Below, piece after piece: positions 15,831 to 24,458 of a stretch of DNA of 24,832 bases. Source of the stretch: an uncultured Bulleidia sp. (GTDB taxonomy: Bacteria > Bacillota_I > Bacilli_A > Erysipelotrichales > Erysipelotrichaceae); contig CAKVBD010000029.1 of the NCBI GenBank assembly GCA_934725105.1, positions 1 through 24,832 of the forward strand. The letters are read 5' to 3'. Made by a program: the position numbers and the translations under genes. The first letter of the stretch is position 1; every line of letters starts with the position of its first letter. Below the pieces are notes generated by a model. It did not search any database, was not told the DNA's origin, and saw only the letters and a list, made by a program, of their open reading frames with translations.

Positions 15831-16654
15831 TATTGGTTTTCTTGAATGGATTCAATTGCTAAAGCAATTAATCTTGCAAATGGTTTTCTAACGATTTCTG
15901 CAGTTTCCAATACTTCTTCATGCGTTAGTTTCTGATCCAGCATTCCTGCAGCCATATTTGTAATGACAGAAATACCCATCACATTCATTCCTGCGTGTCG
16001 TGCCGCAATGGCTTCTGGTACAGTAGACATTCCAACCGCATCCGCACCTAAGATACGGAATGCACGAATTTCTGCAGGTGTCTCAAAAGAAGGTCCAGAA
16101 TACATCATATAAACACCATGTTTTGTTTCAATACCTTCATTATGTGCCTTTTCCTGCAGCGTCTGCCATAGTTTTTTGGAATATACTTCTGACATATCTG
16201 GGAATCTTTCCCCAAAGGAATCTAAGTTTTTACCAATGAGTGGATTGAAACCAGACATGTTGATATGATCATCAATCAACATGAGATCTCCTGGCTTAAA
16301 GTCATAGTTGACTCCACCACATGCATTGGAAAGAATCAATGTATGTACACCAATTCTCTTTAATACACGTACTGGAATCACTGTTTCCTGCTGAGAATAG
16401 CCTTCATAGTAATGAACTCTGCCATCCAGCACAACAACTTCTACACCATTGTATGTACCAAAGATCAGTTTTCCATCATGCCCTTTTACTGTTGGTGTTG
16501 GAAAACCTTCAATACTGGTAAATGGAATTTCTTCCTTGTCTGTTAACTGTTCCACAAAATCACCTAAACCAGATCCTAAAGTAATTCCAATTTCAGGTTT
16601 ACGGTCAGTTAAATTTCGAATGCATTCTACACAATGATTAATTCTATTCTCCAT
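15830..16654 (-). CDS. punA: Purine nucleoside phosphorylase (trimeric, inosine/guanosine type)
   Basis: The 274-residue enzyme splits purine nucleosides with phosphate into free base and ribose-1-phosphate. Motifs in order: GSGLG (27-31) and HDG (59-61) for phosphate, HYYEGY (81-86), NACGG (110-114), GPSFETPAEIR (187-197), GMSTVPE (208-214), and Asn233 at the position that favours 6-oxopurines. The start ATG 16652-16654 is chosen because AAGGAG sits 6 bases upstream; an earlier ATG at 16660 directly abuts that site. It overlaps the GH32 gene by 11 bases, so the two are translationally linked. Pairing with sugar genes is unusual, but both feed sugars to central metabolism. Confidence 0.94.
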   Translation of the reverse strand: MENRINHCVECIRNLTDRKPEIGITLGSGLGDFVEQLTDKEEIPFTSIEGFPTPTVKGHDGKLIFGTYNGVEVVVLDGRVHYYEGYSQQETVIPVRVLKRIGVHTLILSNACGGVNYDFKPGDLMLIDDHINMSGFNPLIGKNLDSFGERFPDMSEVYSKKLWQTLQEKAHNEGIETKHGVYMMYSGPSFETPAEIRAFRILGADAVGMSTVPEAIAARHAGMNVMGISVITNMAAGMLDQKLTHEEVLETAEIVRKPFARLIALAIESIQENQ

Positions 16655-18164
16655 CGTCATCTCCTTTTTCAAAAATTTCAAAATCATCTTCTACTGCTGG
16701 TTTGATAGACCAGAATTTAAGATTAATATCTTTTCCAGACATACGAATCTTATGTTCTTCCTTTGTTGGGAAGATTCTACTGGACATAACTGTTTCACCA
16801 TCATTGATGAATATTTCTACTGTACTGTGATCCACAAAGATATCTAATGTTTTTAATGCATCTAATGTAAACTTTCTTTCTGTACCAAAATCTGTATTCA
16901 TCTGATTCACAAGTGCTTCTCTAGAAATCAGGAATGTCTTTTTCCGTGCATCATAAGAAATCTCAAATCCCTTTTTCAAATCTGTTGCGAATAAATTCAA
17001 GCCAACGTTATTATTGCCAGGATTGTCTAAATGAATCACACACGCATCAAGCATTCTACGACGCATTACATCCTTTGTTACAACACCATTTTCTGCATCA
17101 AATACAAGTTCATCTTTGATTGTTTCTAATGCTTTGGCTGGCCGCTGGATGAGTTTTCCATCCTCAATTGTTAATTCACGTGCAAGTGTCTGTAAGCCAG
17201 CCCATCCTTCACTTTCCGTAACAGGATAAGAATAGTCAGAACATCCAAACCAGCCTTCCAGGATTGCCTTATCATTCTGTTCTGATTGGAATGCTGTCTG
17301 TGCTGCGTAGAAGTCAAATCCTTTATCTAATTCCTTCATTGGTCCATCTGGTGTAAATGTCATTGTATCTAAATCCAGATCACCAATAAAATAAACATTC
17401 GAATATGCATTTAAAAATGCCTCTTCTTGTTTTGCAAGACCCTGTGGTGAGAATAAAAGCAGCCATTTATCACCAATCTTTTGAATACATGGACATTCCA
17501 CCATAAATCCAAAAGAATCATATCCTTTTACCTTCAATTCAGATACAAATGTCCATCCCGTTGCAATCTGTGAAGATTTATAGATCAGCATCTTGCCTTG
17601 CTTTTCTTCATTCTGTGCACCCATCAGAATGTAATATGTACCATTTTCAAAGAAGATCTTTGGATCTCTTTGATGTTCTGTATACCCTTGCTGCGGCTGA
17701 ATGATTGGACGTTTTAATTTTGTCAGATGATTTTCTTCATCAATTGCCGCAATCATCTGATATGGAATTCTTGTACCATCTTCTTCTCTATGATTTCCTG
17801 TATAGACTAGATATAAGAATTCATTCTTTACAAAGCCACTGCCAGAATAACAGCCATGATTGTCATAATTCAATGTTGGCTTCATGCCAAGACCAATGTT
17901 CTTCCAATGCACAAGATCATCACTCACAACATGATACCAATGCTTCATTCCATGGTATCCCGCAAATGGATACCACTGATAAAACAAATGCCATTTTCCA
18001 TTAAAGTAAGAAAATCCATTTGGATCATTCATTAAGCCAGTCACTGTTTGAATATGATATTCACAACGATACTTGCTTTCTTTGATTTTTTCATGAAGTT
18101 CATATAATTCTTCTTCATCTCTTTCATTTACGATTCTTGCTAATTCTTGTTCTGTATATTGCAT
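16644..18164 (-). CDS. Glycoside hydrolase family 32 (sucrose-6-phosphate hydrolase / beta-fructosidase)
   Basis: The 506-residue protein has the three GH32 active-site blocks: LMNDPNG (44-50, nucleophile Asp47), RDP (166-168, Asp167) and ECP (223-225, acid/base Glu223). A five-bladed propeller is followed by the C-terminal beta-sandwich (DHSTVEIFINDGE, typical of the family). It has no signal peptide, so it acts in the cytoplasm on sucrose-6-phosphate, sucrose or short fructans; no PTS or other sugar transporter is adjacent to tell these apart. Two ATG codons (18165-18167 and 18162-18164) follow AGGTG; the first overlaps the galM stop as ATGA, the second has better spacing. The gene is between galM and punA. 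Confidence 0.94.
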   Translation of the reverse strand: MQYTEQELARIVNERDEEELYELHEKIKESKYRCEYHIQTVTGLMNDPNGFSYFNGKWHLFYQWYPFAGYHGMKHWYHVVSDDLVHWKNIGLGMKPTLNYDNHGCYSGSGFVKNEFLYLVYTGNHREEDGTRIPYQMIAAIDEENHLTKLKRPIIQPQQGYTEHQRDPKIFFENGTYYILMGAQNEEKQGKMLIYKSSQIATGWTFVSELKVKGYDSFGFMVECPCIQKIGDKWLLLFSPQGLAKQEEAFLNAYSNVYFIGDLDLDTMTFTPDGPMKELDKGFDFYAAQTAFQSEQNDKAILEGWFGCSDYSYPVTESEGWAGLQTLARELTIEDGKLIQRPAKALETIKDELVFDAENGVVTKDVMRRRMLDACVIHLDNPGNNNVGLNLFATDLKKGFEISYDARKKTFLISREALVNQMNTDFGTERKFTLDALKTLDIFVDHSTVEIFINDGETVMSSRIFPTKEEHKIRMSGKDINLKFWSIKPAVEDDFEIFEKGDDDGE

Positions 18165-19168
18165 CATTTCACCTTCAATCTATATTGGATTTCATGCTTC
18201 TGTATATCACCAGCACGTAAAACAGGTTTTTCTTCTACATCAGGATAATTGATTGCATTTGGCAAATATTCTGCTTCAAAGCACACTGCACTTCTTTCAG
18301 GATACAAATGTCCTTTTTTACCCATTTTATTTTCCAGCCAGTTTGCGGAATATAAATGCATTCCTGGATAGTCACTGTATGCATGTAACTCTAGCTTTTC
18401 GCTTCTCACAATTGCCATTTCTCTTAGACCCTCTCCAAGAATTGCATAGTGATGATCATAACCTTTACCAAACTTTAACTGTTCATTTTCAACATTGATA
18501 TCTTTAGATAGTTTCTTGAAATCTCTAAAATCAAATGGCGTATTTTCAACTGGTACAAGTTTGTTCAGTGTTAATCCATTTGCATCAGACAGTCCATATT
18601 GATTTGCATGAATCTTCACTTCATGATTCATCGCATCTTCACTTTCATCCAGATTGAAATAAGAATGATTTGTATACGCAAATAAAGTATCTGCATCACT
18701 TCTCGCTTCCGTCTTTATAGAAATACCATCTTCCAGTAATGAATATGTTACTTTCACAAATAGATTTCCAGGATACCCTTCTTCTCCATCTGCACTTGTA
18801 TAACGGAACGTAACACAATCCTCTTCTTCAATACCATTCCAGATCTTCTTGTCAAATCCTTCTAAGCCGCCATGGTTACAATTCCCATTATTGTTGATAG
18901 GAAGTGTGTACTCTTTTCCATTGAGTGTAAACTTTCCCTTTTCAATACGGTTGGCAGTTCTACCAATGGATGCACCAATATAACTTGTCTGATCTAAATA
19001 TCCTGCAACACTTTCAAACCCTTCCACAACATCAATCCCTGTATCTTTATTGATAAATGATACAAGTGTTGCGCCATAATTCATGACTTTCATCATGACA
19101 TGATCATTTTCAATTGTGTAGAGTGTTACTTCTCTACCATCATTTAATTTTCCAAATGTTGTCTGCAT
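18164..19168 (-). CDS. galM: Galactose mutarotase (aldose 1-epimerase)
   Basis: The 334-residue enzyme interconverts alpha and beta anomers of aldoses such as galactose or glucose. Active-site landmarks are CNHGG (97-101, His99), TNHSYFNL (166-173, catalytic acid His168) and CFEAEYLPNA (296-305, catalytic base Glu298). Length is normal. AGAGGA lies about 7 bases before the ATG. It opens a three-gene operon (galM, GH32, punA). No other Leloir-pathway genes are present, so it may serve sucrose- or glucoside-derived glucose. Confidence 0.95.
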   Translation of the reverse strand: MQTTFGKLNDGREVTLYTIENDHVMMKVMNYGATLVSFINKDTGIDVVEGFESVAGYLDQTSYIGASIGRTANRIEKGKFTLNGKEYTLPINNNGNCNHGGLEGFDKKIWNGIEEEDCVTFRYTSADGEEGYPGNLFVKVTYSLLEDGISIKTEARSDADTLFAYTNHSYFNLDESEDAMNHEVKIHANQYGLSDANGLTLNKLVPVENTPFDFRDFKKLSKDINVENEQLKFGKGYDHHYAILGEGLREMAIVRSEKLELHAYSDYPGMHLYSANWLENKMGKKGHLYPERSAVCFEAEYLPNAINYPDVEEKPVLRAGDIQKHEIQYRLKVK

Positions 19169-19206
19169 ATGATTTCCTCTTTAACTACATCATTTCTATT
19201 ACTACT

Positions 19207-19235
19207 ATTATCTGACAAATTCTTAAATTTGTGAA
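19207..19235 (-). promoter_or_regulatory. galM promoter with a palindrome in the spacer
   Basis: On the minus strand, -35-like TTCACA (19230-19235) and -10 GATAAT (19207-19212) are 17 bases apart. A perfect inverted repeat ACAAATT-CTTA-AATTTGT (19215-19232) fills the spacer, a typical repressor position. It could also affect the divergent FtsW gene, whose predicted start lies at 19235. Confidence 0.5.
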
Positions 19236-20662
19236 TGGAAAGGGCTATCATACTTGAACATCTAGCGAGAAATGATAACCTATTATCGATGAAAATATTT
19301 GTAAAAGATGATAGAGAACAAGATACGGAAGAAGAAACAAGTGGCACACGCTACATTATTATTCCTATTTTGATACAACTACTGATGGCACTTCTACTAT
19401 TTCTAAGAAGTCGAACTGCAGCCTTAAATTATTTATATGCTTTGATCCCGCTTCTATTCGCAACAAGTTTTATCGGATCCTATGTCTACAATAGAAATGG
19501 AGATATGAAGCTGTTTTCCAGTGCCGCAATTTTAACAACGATTGGAACTGCACTGCAGCTATTGATTGATCAGATCTATGATCCTATTACATCGTTCAGT
19601 ACGATCAAATTGATTGTTTCCTTTGTTGTGGCAATCATATTTGTCATGTTCTATACGTTGTTTCGAAAACTGCTGAACAAGTCATGGATGGTATATGTCA
19701 TGATGATCGTTACTGCCGCAATTTATGTTATCCTGCTTGTATCTGGAAGTGATCCAAATGGATATGGAACAAGTGCATGGATACGGATTGGTGGAATTAC
19801 GGTGCAGCTGACCGACTTTACTAAAGTTGCGGCAATTATGTTTTACAGTGCATTGTTTTCTTCTAAGACAAGTCATGATGACAATCAGATCCTTGTATTA
19901 TCTTCGATCTTTTTTGTCATTAATTTCATTGGTTCCCTGTTGATTAAAGAATTAGGTTCTTTCTTTATTCTATACTTCCTGCATTTATCCATTCTGTATA
20001 TCTTCATGAATAAAGGAACAAAGAAAAAACTGTATTTACTTTTCATATTCTTTATTACAATTGGTGCACTTGTTTTAGCATTCCTGCTGTATAAACTTAT
20101 TCTACCTTCTCATGATGCAGGTACAATGAACGCAGTGACAAAAGCACTATGGCCAATTCTCAATAAGATTCATCAAAGATTCTCTGTGACTGCCAATATC
20201 AACGCTGACCCATATGGTGCTGGCTATCAATTGCTGCAAGGAAAGAAAGCATTATGGATGGCTGGATGGTTTGGCAATACTGTCAATTTCCATGCAATTC
20301 CTGTTGCGGAAAGTGACATGGCATATATTGCACTTGTGAATGCTTTTGGACATGTCTTTGGCTTCTTCGTCATTTTCCTGTTTTTAAGAATCATGCTCAG
20401 TGGATCTGAACTATCAAGAAAGAAAATGAAAGAAGAAAAACAGGATGCGGTAGTTGCATATGCCAGCACAATACTGATTGTCATGCAGGCAATGATTGTT
20501 ATTCTTGGTTCTTGCAATATCATTCCATTTACTGGTCTGCCAATTCCATTCTTATCTCGTGGTGGTACATATTTAACACTCACATTCTGTTTGATCGGTT
20601 TACTTCTTCATATGTCTGAAGAGTATGAAGATGAGGAGGAAGATGAATATGTGGATGAATAA
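19235..20662 (+). CDS. FtsW/RodA/SpoVE-family peptidoglycan glycosyltransferase
   Basis: The 475-residue multi-pass membrane protein polymerises lipid II glycan strands together with a class B PBP. SEDS landmarks are the catalytic-region NADPYGAGYQ (Asp325), AESDMAYIALVNAFG (from Glu359), and the signature PFTGLPIPFLSRGG (431-444). A hydrophilic N-terminus of about 38 residues and a very acidic C-terminal tail (462-475) flank the membrane core. The start is uncertain: neither ATG 19235 nor ATG 19289 has a clear ribosome site. It overlaps the PBP gene by 14 bases, the usual SEDS-PBP pairing. It may belong to a cell-elongation, division or spore-wall set; which one cannot be decided here. Confidence 0.9.
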   Translation: MERAIILEHLARNDNLLSMKIFVKDDREQDTEEETSGTRYIIIPILIQLLMALLLFLRSRTAALNYLYALIPLLFATSFIGSYVYNRNGDMKLFSSAAILTTIGTALQLLIDQIYDPITSFSTIKLIVSFVVAIIFVMFYTLFRKLLNKSWMVYVMMIVTAAIYVILLVSGSDPNGYGTSAWIRIGGITVQLTDFTKVAAIMFYSALFSSKTSHDDNQILVLSSIFFVINFIGSLLIKELGSFFILYFLHLSILYIFMNKGTKKKLYLLFIFFITIGALVLAFLLYKLILPSHDAGTMNAVTKALWPILNKIHQRFSVTANINADPYGAGYQLLQGKKALWMAGWFGNTVNFHAIPVAESDMAYIALVNAFGHVFGFFVIFLFLRIMLSGSELSRKKMKEEKQDAVVAYASTILIVMQAMIVILGSCNIIPFTGLPIPFLSRGGTYLTLTFCLIGLLLHMSEEYEDEEEDEYVDE

Positions 20663-22067
20663 TGATGAACATCATCAGATGAATAAACTATCTAGACAGC
20701 GTATCCGTATTGTTGAAGTATGCAGTATTGTCTGCTGCCTGTTGTTTGTTGGATTCTTTTCTGAAAAATATTTGATCTCCCCTGTCTTTTCAACAAAAAG
20801 ACAAGGCACAAAAAATACAATTACATATAACGCCATTCAAAACTATGTCATTGAAGGTGACATATTAGACCGCAATGGAAGTACGATCATGGCAAATGCG
20901 TCCGAAGGAAGTGGTGCTTATGCTAACTATCCAGAAAATGAATCGTATGCATATTTATTAGGATATTATTCTGTAAATTCTGGAAAAGAAAATGCATATG
21001 GATTACGTGGCAATTTAAAAGATTATTCTTTATTCCACCTAGACTCTATCAATAAAGGTGCAACGGTACAATTGACAACAGACAATACATTACAAGATAC
21101 AGCGTATGATTTATTAAATGATCAGGAAGGTTCCATTACTGTCATTGATAATCAAACAGGTGCAATCCTTGCATTAGCTTCTCATTCAACGATTACATAT
21201 GATGTCAATGACATCAATTCCCTGCTGTTAAGTGATGTAGAAGGTTCTCAATATCGTAGAGGTACATTTGAAAACGATCCTCCAGGATCAACATTCAAGA
21301 TCATTACTGCCATCAGTGCACTTGAAAAACAAAAGCAGGATGGATTTGATGATTCCTTCTTCAATTACTATGATACGGGAACATATCTTCCTGAAGGATC
21401 TGAGTGGACGATTACAAACTATCAAAGTACTGCATATGGTGATGTTGATCTAGAAACGGCAATGAATAAATCCATCAACTGTTATTTTGCAGATCTTGGC
21501 ATTCGTATTGGCAGTGCGCAGCTAACTAGTACAATGAAAGAATTTCTTGTTGGTAAAGATATTGAAATTCCATTTTTAACAACATTGCATTCTTCCTATC
21601 AAATTAGTGAAAATGCAAATGATGAACTCGCACAGACTTCCTTTGGACAAGGAAATACACAAATTACACCTGTACATCTGGCAATGATTGCACAGGCTGT
21701 TGCGAATGATGGCATTATGATGAAACCATATGTTGTTTCTTCCATCTATGATCATTCTTTTCCTTTATACAAACATCTCAATGGAAAACTCACAAAAACA
21801 GCAGACAGTGATATTTGTGACAAATTAAAAAATATCCTTCATACAACTGCTGAAGGATATGGGCTCGATGAATATAACTATGGTATGGTATATGCAAAAA
21901 CAGGTACTGCAGAATGTGCAAATGATCGTATTCATACATATATGGTTGGATTTACAGAGAATGCTTCTTTCTGCATCTCTTTGAATCATTCTGATCACAG
22001 CTATAACCTATACCCAATTGCACAGCGTCTTGTTTCCACAATCAACGCTATCTATAACAATAACTAG
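20649..22067 (+). CDS. Class B penicillin-binding protein (transpeptidase)
   Basis: The 472-residue protein has one membrane helix (about 21-40) and an extracytoplasmic transpeptidase domain. Active-site motifs are STFK (Ser214, Lys217), SIN (275-277) and KTGT (417-420). The N-terminal module is short (ILDRNGSTIMAN at 72-83), as in PbpA-type PBPs, without a large dimerisation domain. The start ATG 20649 is chosen because AGGAGG (20634-20639) is 9 bases upstream; ATG 20643 is the alternative. It cross-links peptidoglycan made by the adjacent FtsW-like protein. The TAG stop lies within the 5' arm of the terminator. Confidence 0.93.
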   Translation: MWMNNDEHHQMNKLSRQRIRIVEVCSIVCCLLFVGFFSEKYLISPVFSTKRQGTKNTITYNAIQNYVIEGDILDRNGSTIMANASEGSGAYANYPENESYAYLLGYYSVNSGKENAYGLRGNLKDYSLFHLDSINKGATVQLTTDNTLQDTAYDLLNDQEGSITVIDNQTGAILALASHSTITYDVNDINSLLLSDVEGSQYRRGTFENDPPGSTFKIITAISALEKQKQDGFDDSFFNYYDTGTYLPEGSEWTITNYQSTAYGDVDLETAMNKSINCYFADLGIRIGSAQLTSTMKEFLVGKDIEIPFLTTLHSSYQISENANDELAQTSFGQGNTQITPVHLAMIAQAVANDGIMMKPYVVSSIYDHSFPLYKHLNGKLTKTADSDICDKLKNILHTTAEGYGLDEYNYGMVYAKTGTAECANDRIHTYMVGFTENASFCISLNHSDHSYNLYPIAQRLVSTINAIYNNN

Positions 22068-22093
22068 AGGTTTGTTTCCTCTAGTTATTTTTT
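22059..22093 (+). terminator. Rho-independent terminator after the PBP gene
   Basis: A perfect 12-bp stem AATAACTAGAGG / CCTCTAGTTATT (22059-22070 with 22078-22089) has a 7-base loop and is followed by further T's. The PBP stop TAG (22065-22067) is in the stem. In the other direction the T-run is poor, so termination of the ABC operon here is less sure. Confidence 0.82.
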
Positions 22094-23681
22094 AAAGATT
22101 CATAAAGATTTGTGTTCCCTTTGATCTGATCCATTGATACATGTATATACATGCTGCAAATAACAGAATGGAATAAATGATGATATACAAATATTCATTC
22201 ATCGTGTTATTCAGATAGACAATGAATGCAATTCCATTGACAATCATTGGGACCATCATCGAAATAAATACAGATAAGCTTTGTTTGATTGGAACCATTT
22301 CATTTGTCCACTTCAAGTTTGGCATATTCAGGTTCACAATCAGACCAAATAATGCTGAAAATGTAATGGATAAAATTGGTGTAATGATCATAAGCAAAGA
22401 CATTATGACATCACTTCTAGATAAATACATACATACAAGTGATACAAACAAAGAAGGAATGCCTGTCAAAATCAGATGCATCTTCACCTTTGCATTTAAT
22501 ATCTCTTCTACCTTTACAGGCAGAGATTTAGCTAACCATAGTGTTTTCCCTTCTAGAGAAATCGAAGGTGCTGTGATGTCATTGAAGGAAGCTAATGTAC
22601 ATATAGCAAGTACCATCAGCGGTGCAAGCAATGCTGTATCAATGCCTTCCTGTTGTAATAAAGCAATCACAGATGGGAACTTCACAAGCATATAAATTGC
22701 AATACCAATCATAAATACAGAACCAAGAGAACAATTCAGCATATACGAAGAACTGCTCTTGAAATGCAGAAATTCTCTATGTAGAAGAGCAGAAGAAACA
22801 GATCTTGTCTGATTTTTCTGCTTTTTTGTTTTGATTCTTTCAAAAGTCATCGTCTGTGAAGAAATCTCAAAAAAGCTCTTCTTCAAGAAACACCATACAA
22901 CATATGTGAAAACAATTGTAATCACGAGTGTCAAACATAGATGCATGAGATTTCCACATGCACCATTTCCAAATGCATAGATTGGATATGCATAGATCTG
23001 TATTTGTTTTTGATACAGCAATACATTTTCAAGCAGTCTGGAAAAGATCGTATTGGCATTGAAGTAAATCAAATAATACAGCGCTAGAAATATGAGTGAA
23101 AGAATCGTTGTGATAATACTGCGATTCTTGAGTTTTACGGATATCTTTGCGACAACAAGCCCTAATAGACATGAAAGACATAGTACAAATAGCGTAATCG
23201 CCAACCCCATCAATGTAGAAGCAATAAATACACCAAGGTCAAATGATACATTGAATAGATATGACAGTTGAGATGGAATCCATACAACAAGTGCATAGAG
23301 ACAGCTCATCAGATATACACTGAAGATTCTAGAAATAATGATTGTAGATGCATCAATAGGCAATGAGAACAACAAATCATTATCTTTCGCTAAATACAAG
23401 ATGGAATATGTAGAGAATACACTTCCAAATACGCCCATAAAGATTGACAATAATCCCATCAATGCAAAGAACATCCATTCAATATGCAGCTGTACAATAG
23501 ATGGAAGAATGAGTGAACACAATGCATAGAACATACCTCCAAGAAATAGAAACATCAGCGCAAAGAACAATACAAACATTCCAATCGTAGCACCCATAGA
23601 ACGTTGTTCCTGCTTTTTTTCATTGTAGAAATAGGCACGGAAGATTTCCATGAGCTGCTTTTTGATCAAAAGCCATGTCAT
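22092..23681 (-). CDS. ABC-2-type transporter permease
   Basis: The 529-residue protein is very hydrophobic with roughly ten or more predicted membrane segments and a charged central stretch (IKTKKQKNQTRSVSSALLHREF) that separates two halves. It begins with MTWLLIKKQLMEIF, a typical amphipathic start of ABC-2 exporters. Its start overlaps the stop of the ATPase gene by four bases (ATGA), so the two form one transporter. Its substrate is unknown; relatives export peptides, antibiotics or unknown compounds. No substrate-peptide gene is nearby. Confidence 0.85.
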   Translation of the reverse strand: MTWLLIKKQLMEIFRAYFYNEKKQEQRSMGATIGMFVLFFALMFLFLGGMFYALCSLILPSIVQLHIEWMFFALMGLLSIFMGVFGSVFSTYSILYLAKDNDLLFSLPIDASTIIISRIFSVYLMSCLYALVVWIPSQLSYLFNVSFDLGVFIASTLMGLAITLFVLCLSCLLGLVVAKISVKLKNRSIITTILSLIFLALYYLIYFNANTIFSRLLENVLLYQKQIQIYAYPIYAFGNGACGNLMHLCLTLVITIVFTYVVWCFLKKSFFEISSQTMTFERIKTKKQKNQTRSVSSALLHREFLHFKSSSSYMLNCSLGSVFMIGIAIYMLVKFPSVIALLQQEGIDTALLAPLMVLAICTLASFNDITAPSISLEGKTLWLAKSLPVKVEEILNAKVKMHLILTGIPSLFVSLVCMYLSRSDVIMSLLMIITPILSITFSALFGLIVNLNMPNLKWTNEMVPIKQSLSVFISMMVPMIVNGIAFIVYLNNTMNEYLYIIIYSILLFAACIYMYQWIRSKGTQIFMNL

Positions 23682-24388
23682 ACAGATTCATTCTCCATTT
23701 CAAGAAATACAGTTTCTAGAGAGGCATCTCCCTTTACTTCTTCCATTGTTCCTGTTTTTAACAGTTTTCCTTCTTTGATGATAGCAATATGATCACAAAG
23801 TTTTTCAGCAACTTCCAATACATGTGTAGAAAAGAAAATGGCACCACCTTCTTCACATAACTCACGCATCATCTGTTTCAATAGATGAGACGCTGTTGGA
23901 TCTAATCCAACAAATGGTTCATCCATGATCACCAGTTTTGGCTGATGTACCCATGCGGCAATCAATGCAACCTTTTGCTTCATGCCATGAGAAAAGGAAG
24001 CAATTGGCTGATCCAGATCTTTTTCAATGGAAAAGATTTTTGCATACTTTTCAATTCTTTCAAATCTCTCATTTCCAACCTCAAATACATCCTGAATAAA
24101 ATTGATGTATTGTCTAGCTGTCATATATTCATATAGATCAGGGTTATCAGGAATATAGGCAATCTTCTTTTTACATGCAATAGGATCATCTTTGATAGAA
24201 ATGCCATCAATATAGATTTCTCCCTCATCAAATGCCTGTATTCCAACAACAGATTTCAATGTCGTTGTTTTCCCTGCACCATTATGTCCAATAAAGCCAT
24301 AGATTTCTCCATCTTTAATTTCCAGAGAAAGATCATCTACTGCTTTTTTCAATCCATAATTCTTTGTTAAGTGTTCAATTTTCAACAT
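23678..24388 (-). CDS. ABC transporter ATP-binding protein
   Basis: The 236-residue nucleotide-binding subunit has Walker A GHNGAGKTT (34-42), a signature loop reading FSHGMKQK (132-139, with H at the usual second position), Walker B LVIMDEP (152-158), a D-loop GLDP and the switch His189. It follows the short form typical of ABC-2 exporters, such as bacteriocin or drug efflux systems. AGGGAGG precedes the ATG. It is first in a two-gene operon with the permease. No GntR or two-component regulator is seen next to it. Confidence 0.95.
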   Translation of the reverse strand: MLKIEHLTKNYGLKKAVDDLSLEIKDGEIYGFIGHNGAGKTTTLKSVVGIQAFDEGEIYIDGISIKDDPIACKKKIAYIPDNPDLYEYMTARQYINFIQDVFEVGNERFERIEKYAKIFSIEKDLDQPIASFSHGMKQKVALIAAWVHQPKLVIMDEPFVGLDPTASHLLKQMMRELCEEGGAIFFSTHVLEVAEKLCDHIAIIKEGKLLKTGTMEEVKGDASLETVFLEMENESV

Positions 24389-24418
24389 ACAAACCTCCCT
24401 AATAAGTCAAATGTTATT

Positions 24419-24440
24419 TAGCTTATTTAAGCTATTTTTT
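24419..24440. repeat. Short inverted repeat upstream of the ABC operon
   Basis: TAGCTTA-TT-TAAGCTA (24419-24434) is a perfect inverted repeat followed on the plus strand by TTTTTT. It may be an operator for the ABC operon or a weak plus-strand terminator. On the minus strand it lacks a T-run, so it would not end a transcript entering the ABC genes. Confidence 0.45.
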
Positions 24441-24458
24441 AAGTACATATTTTGATAT

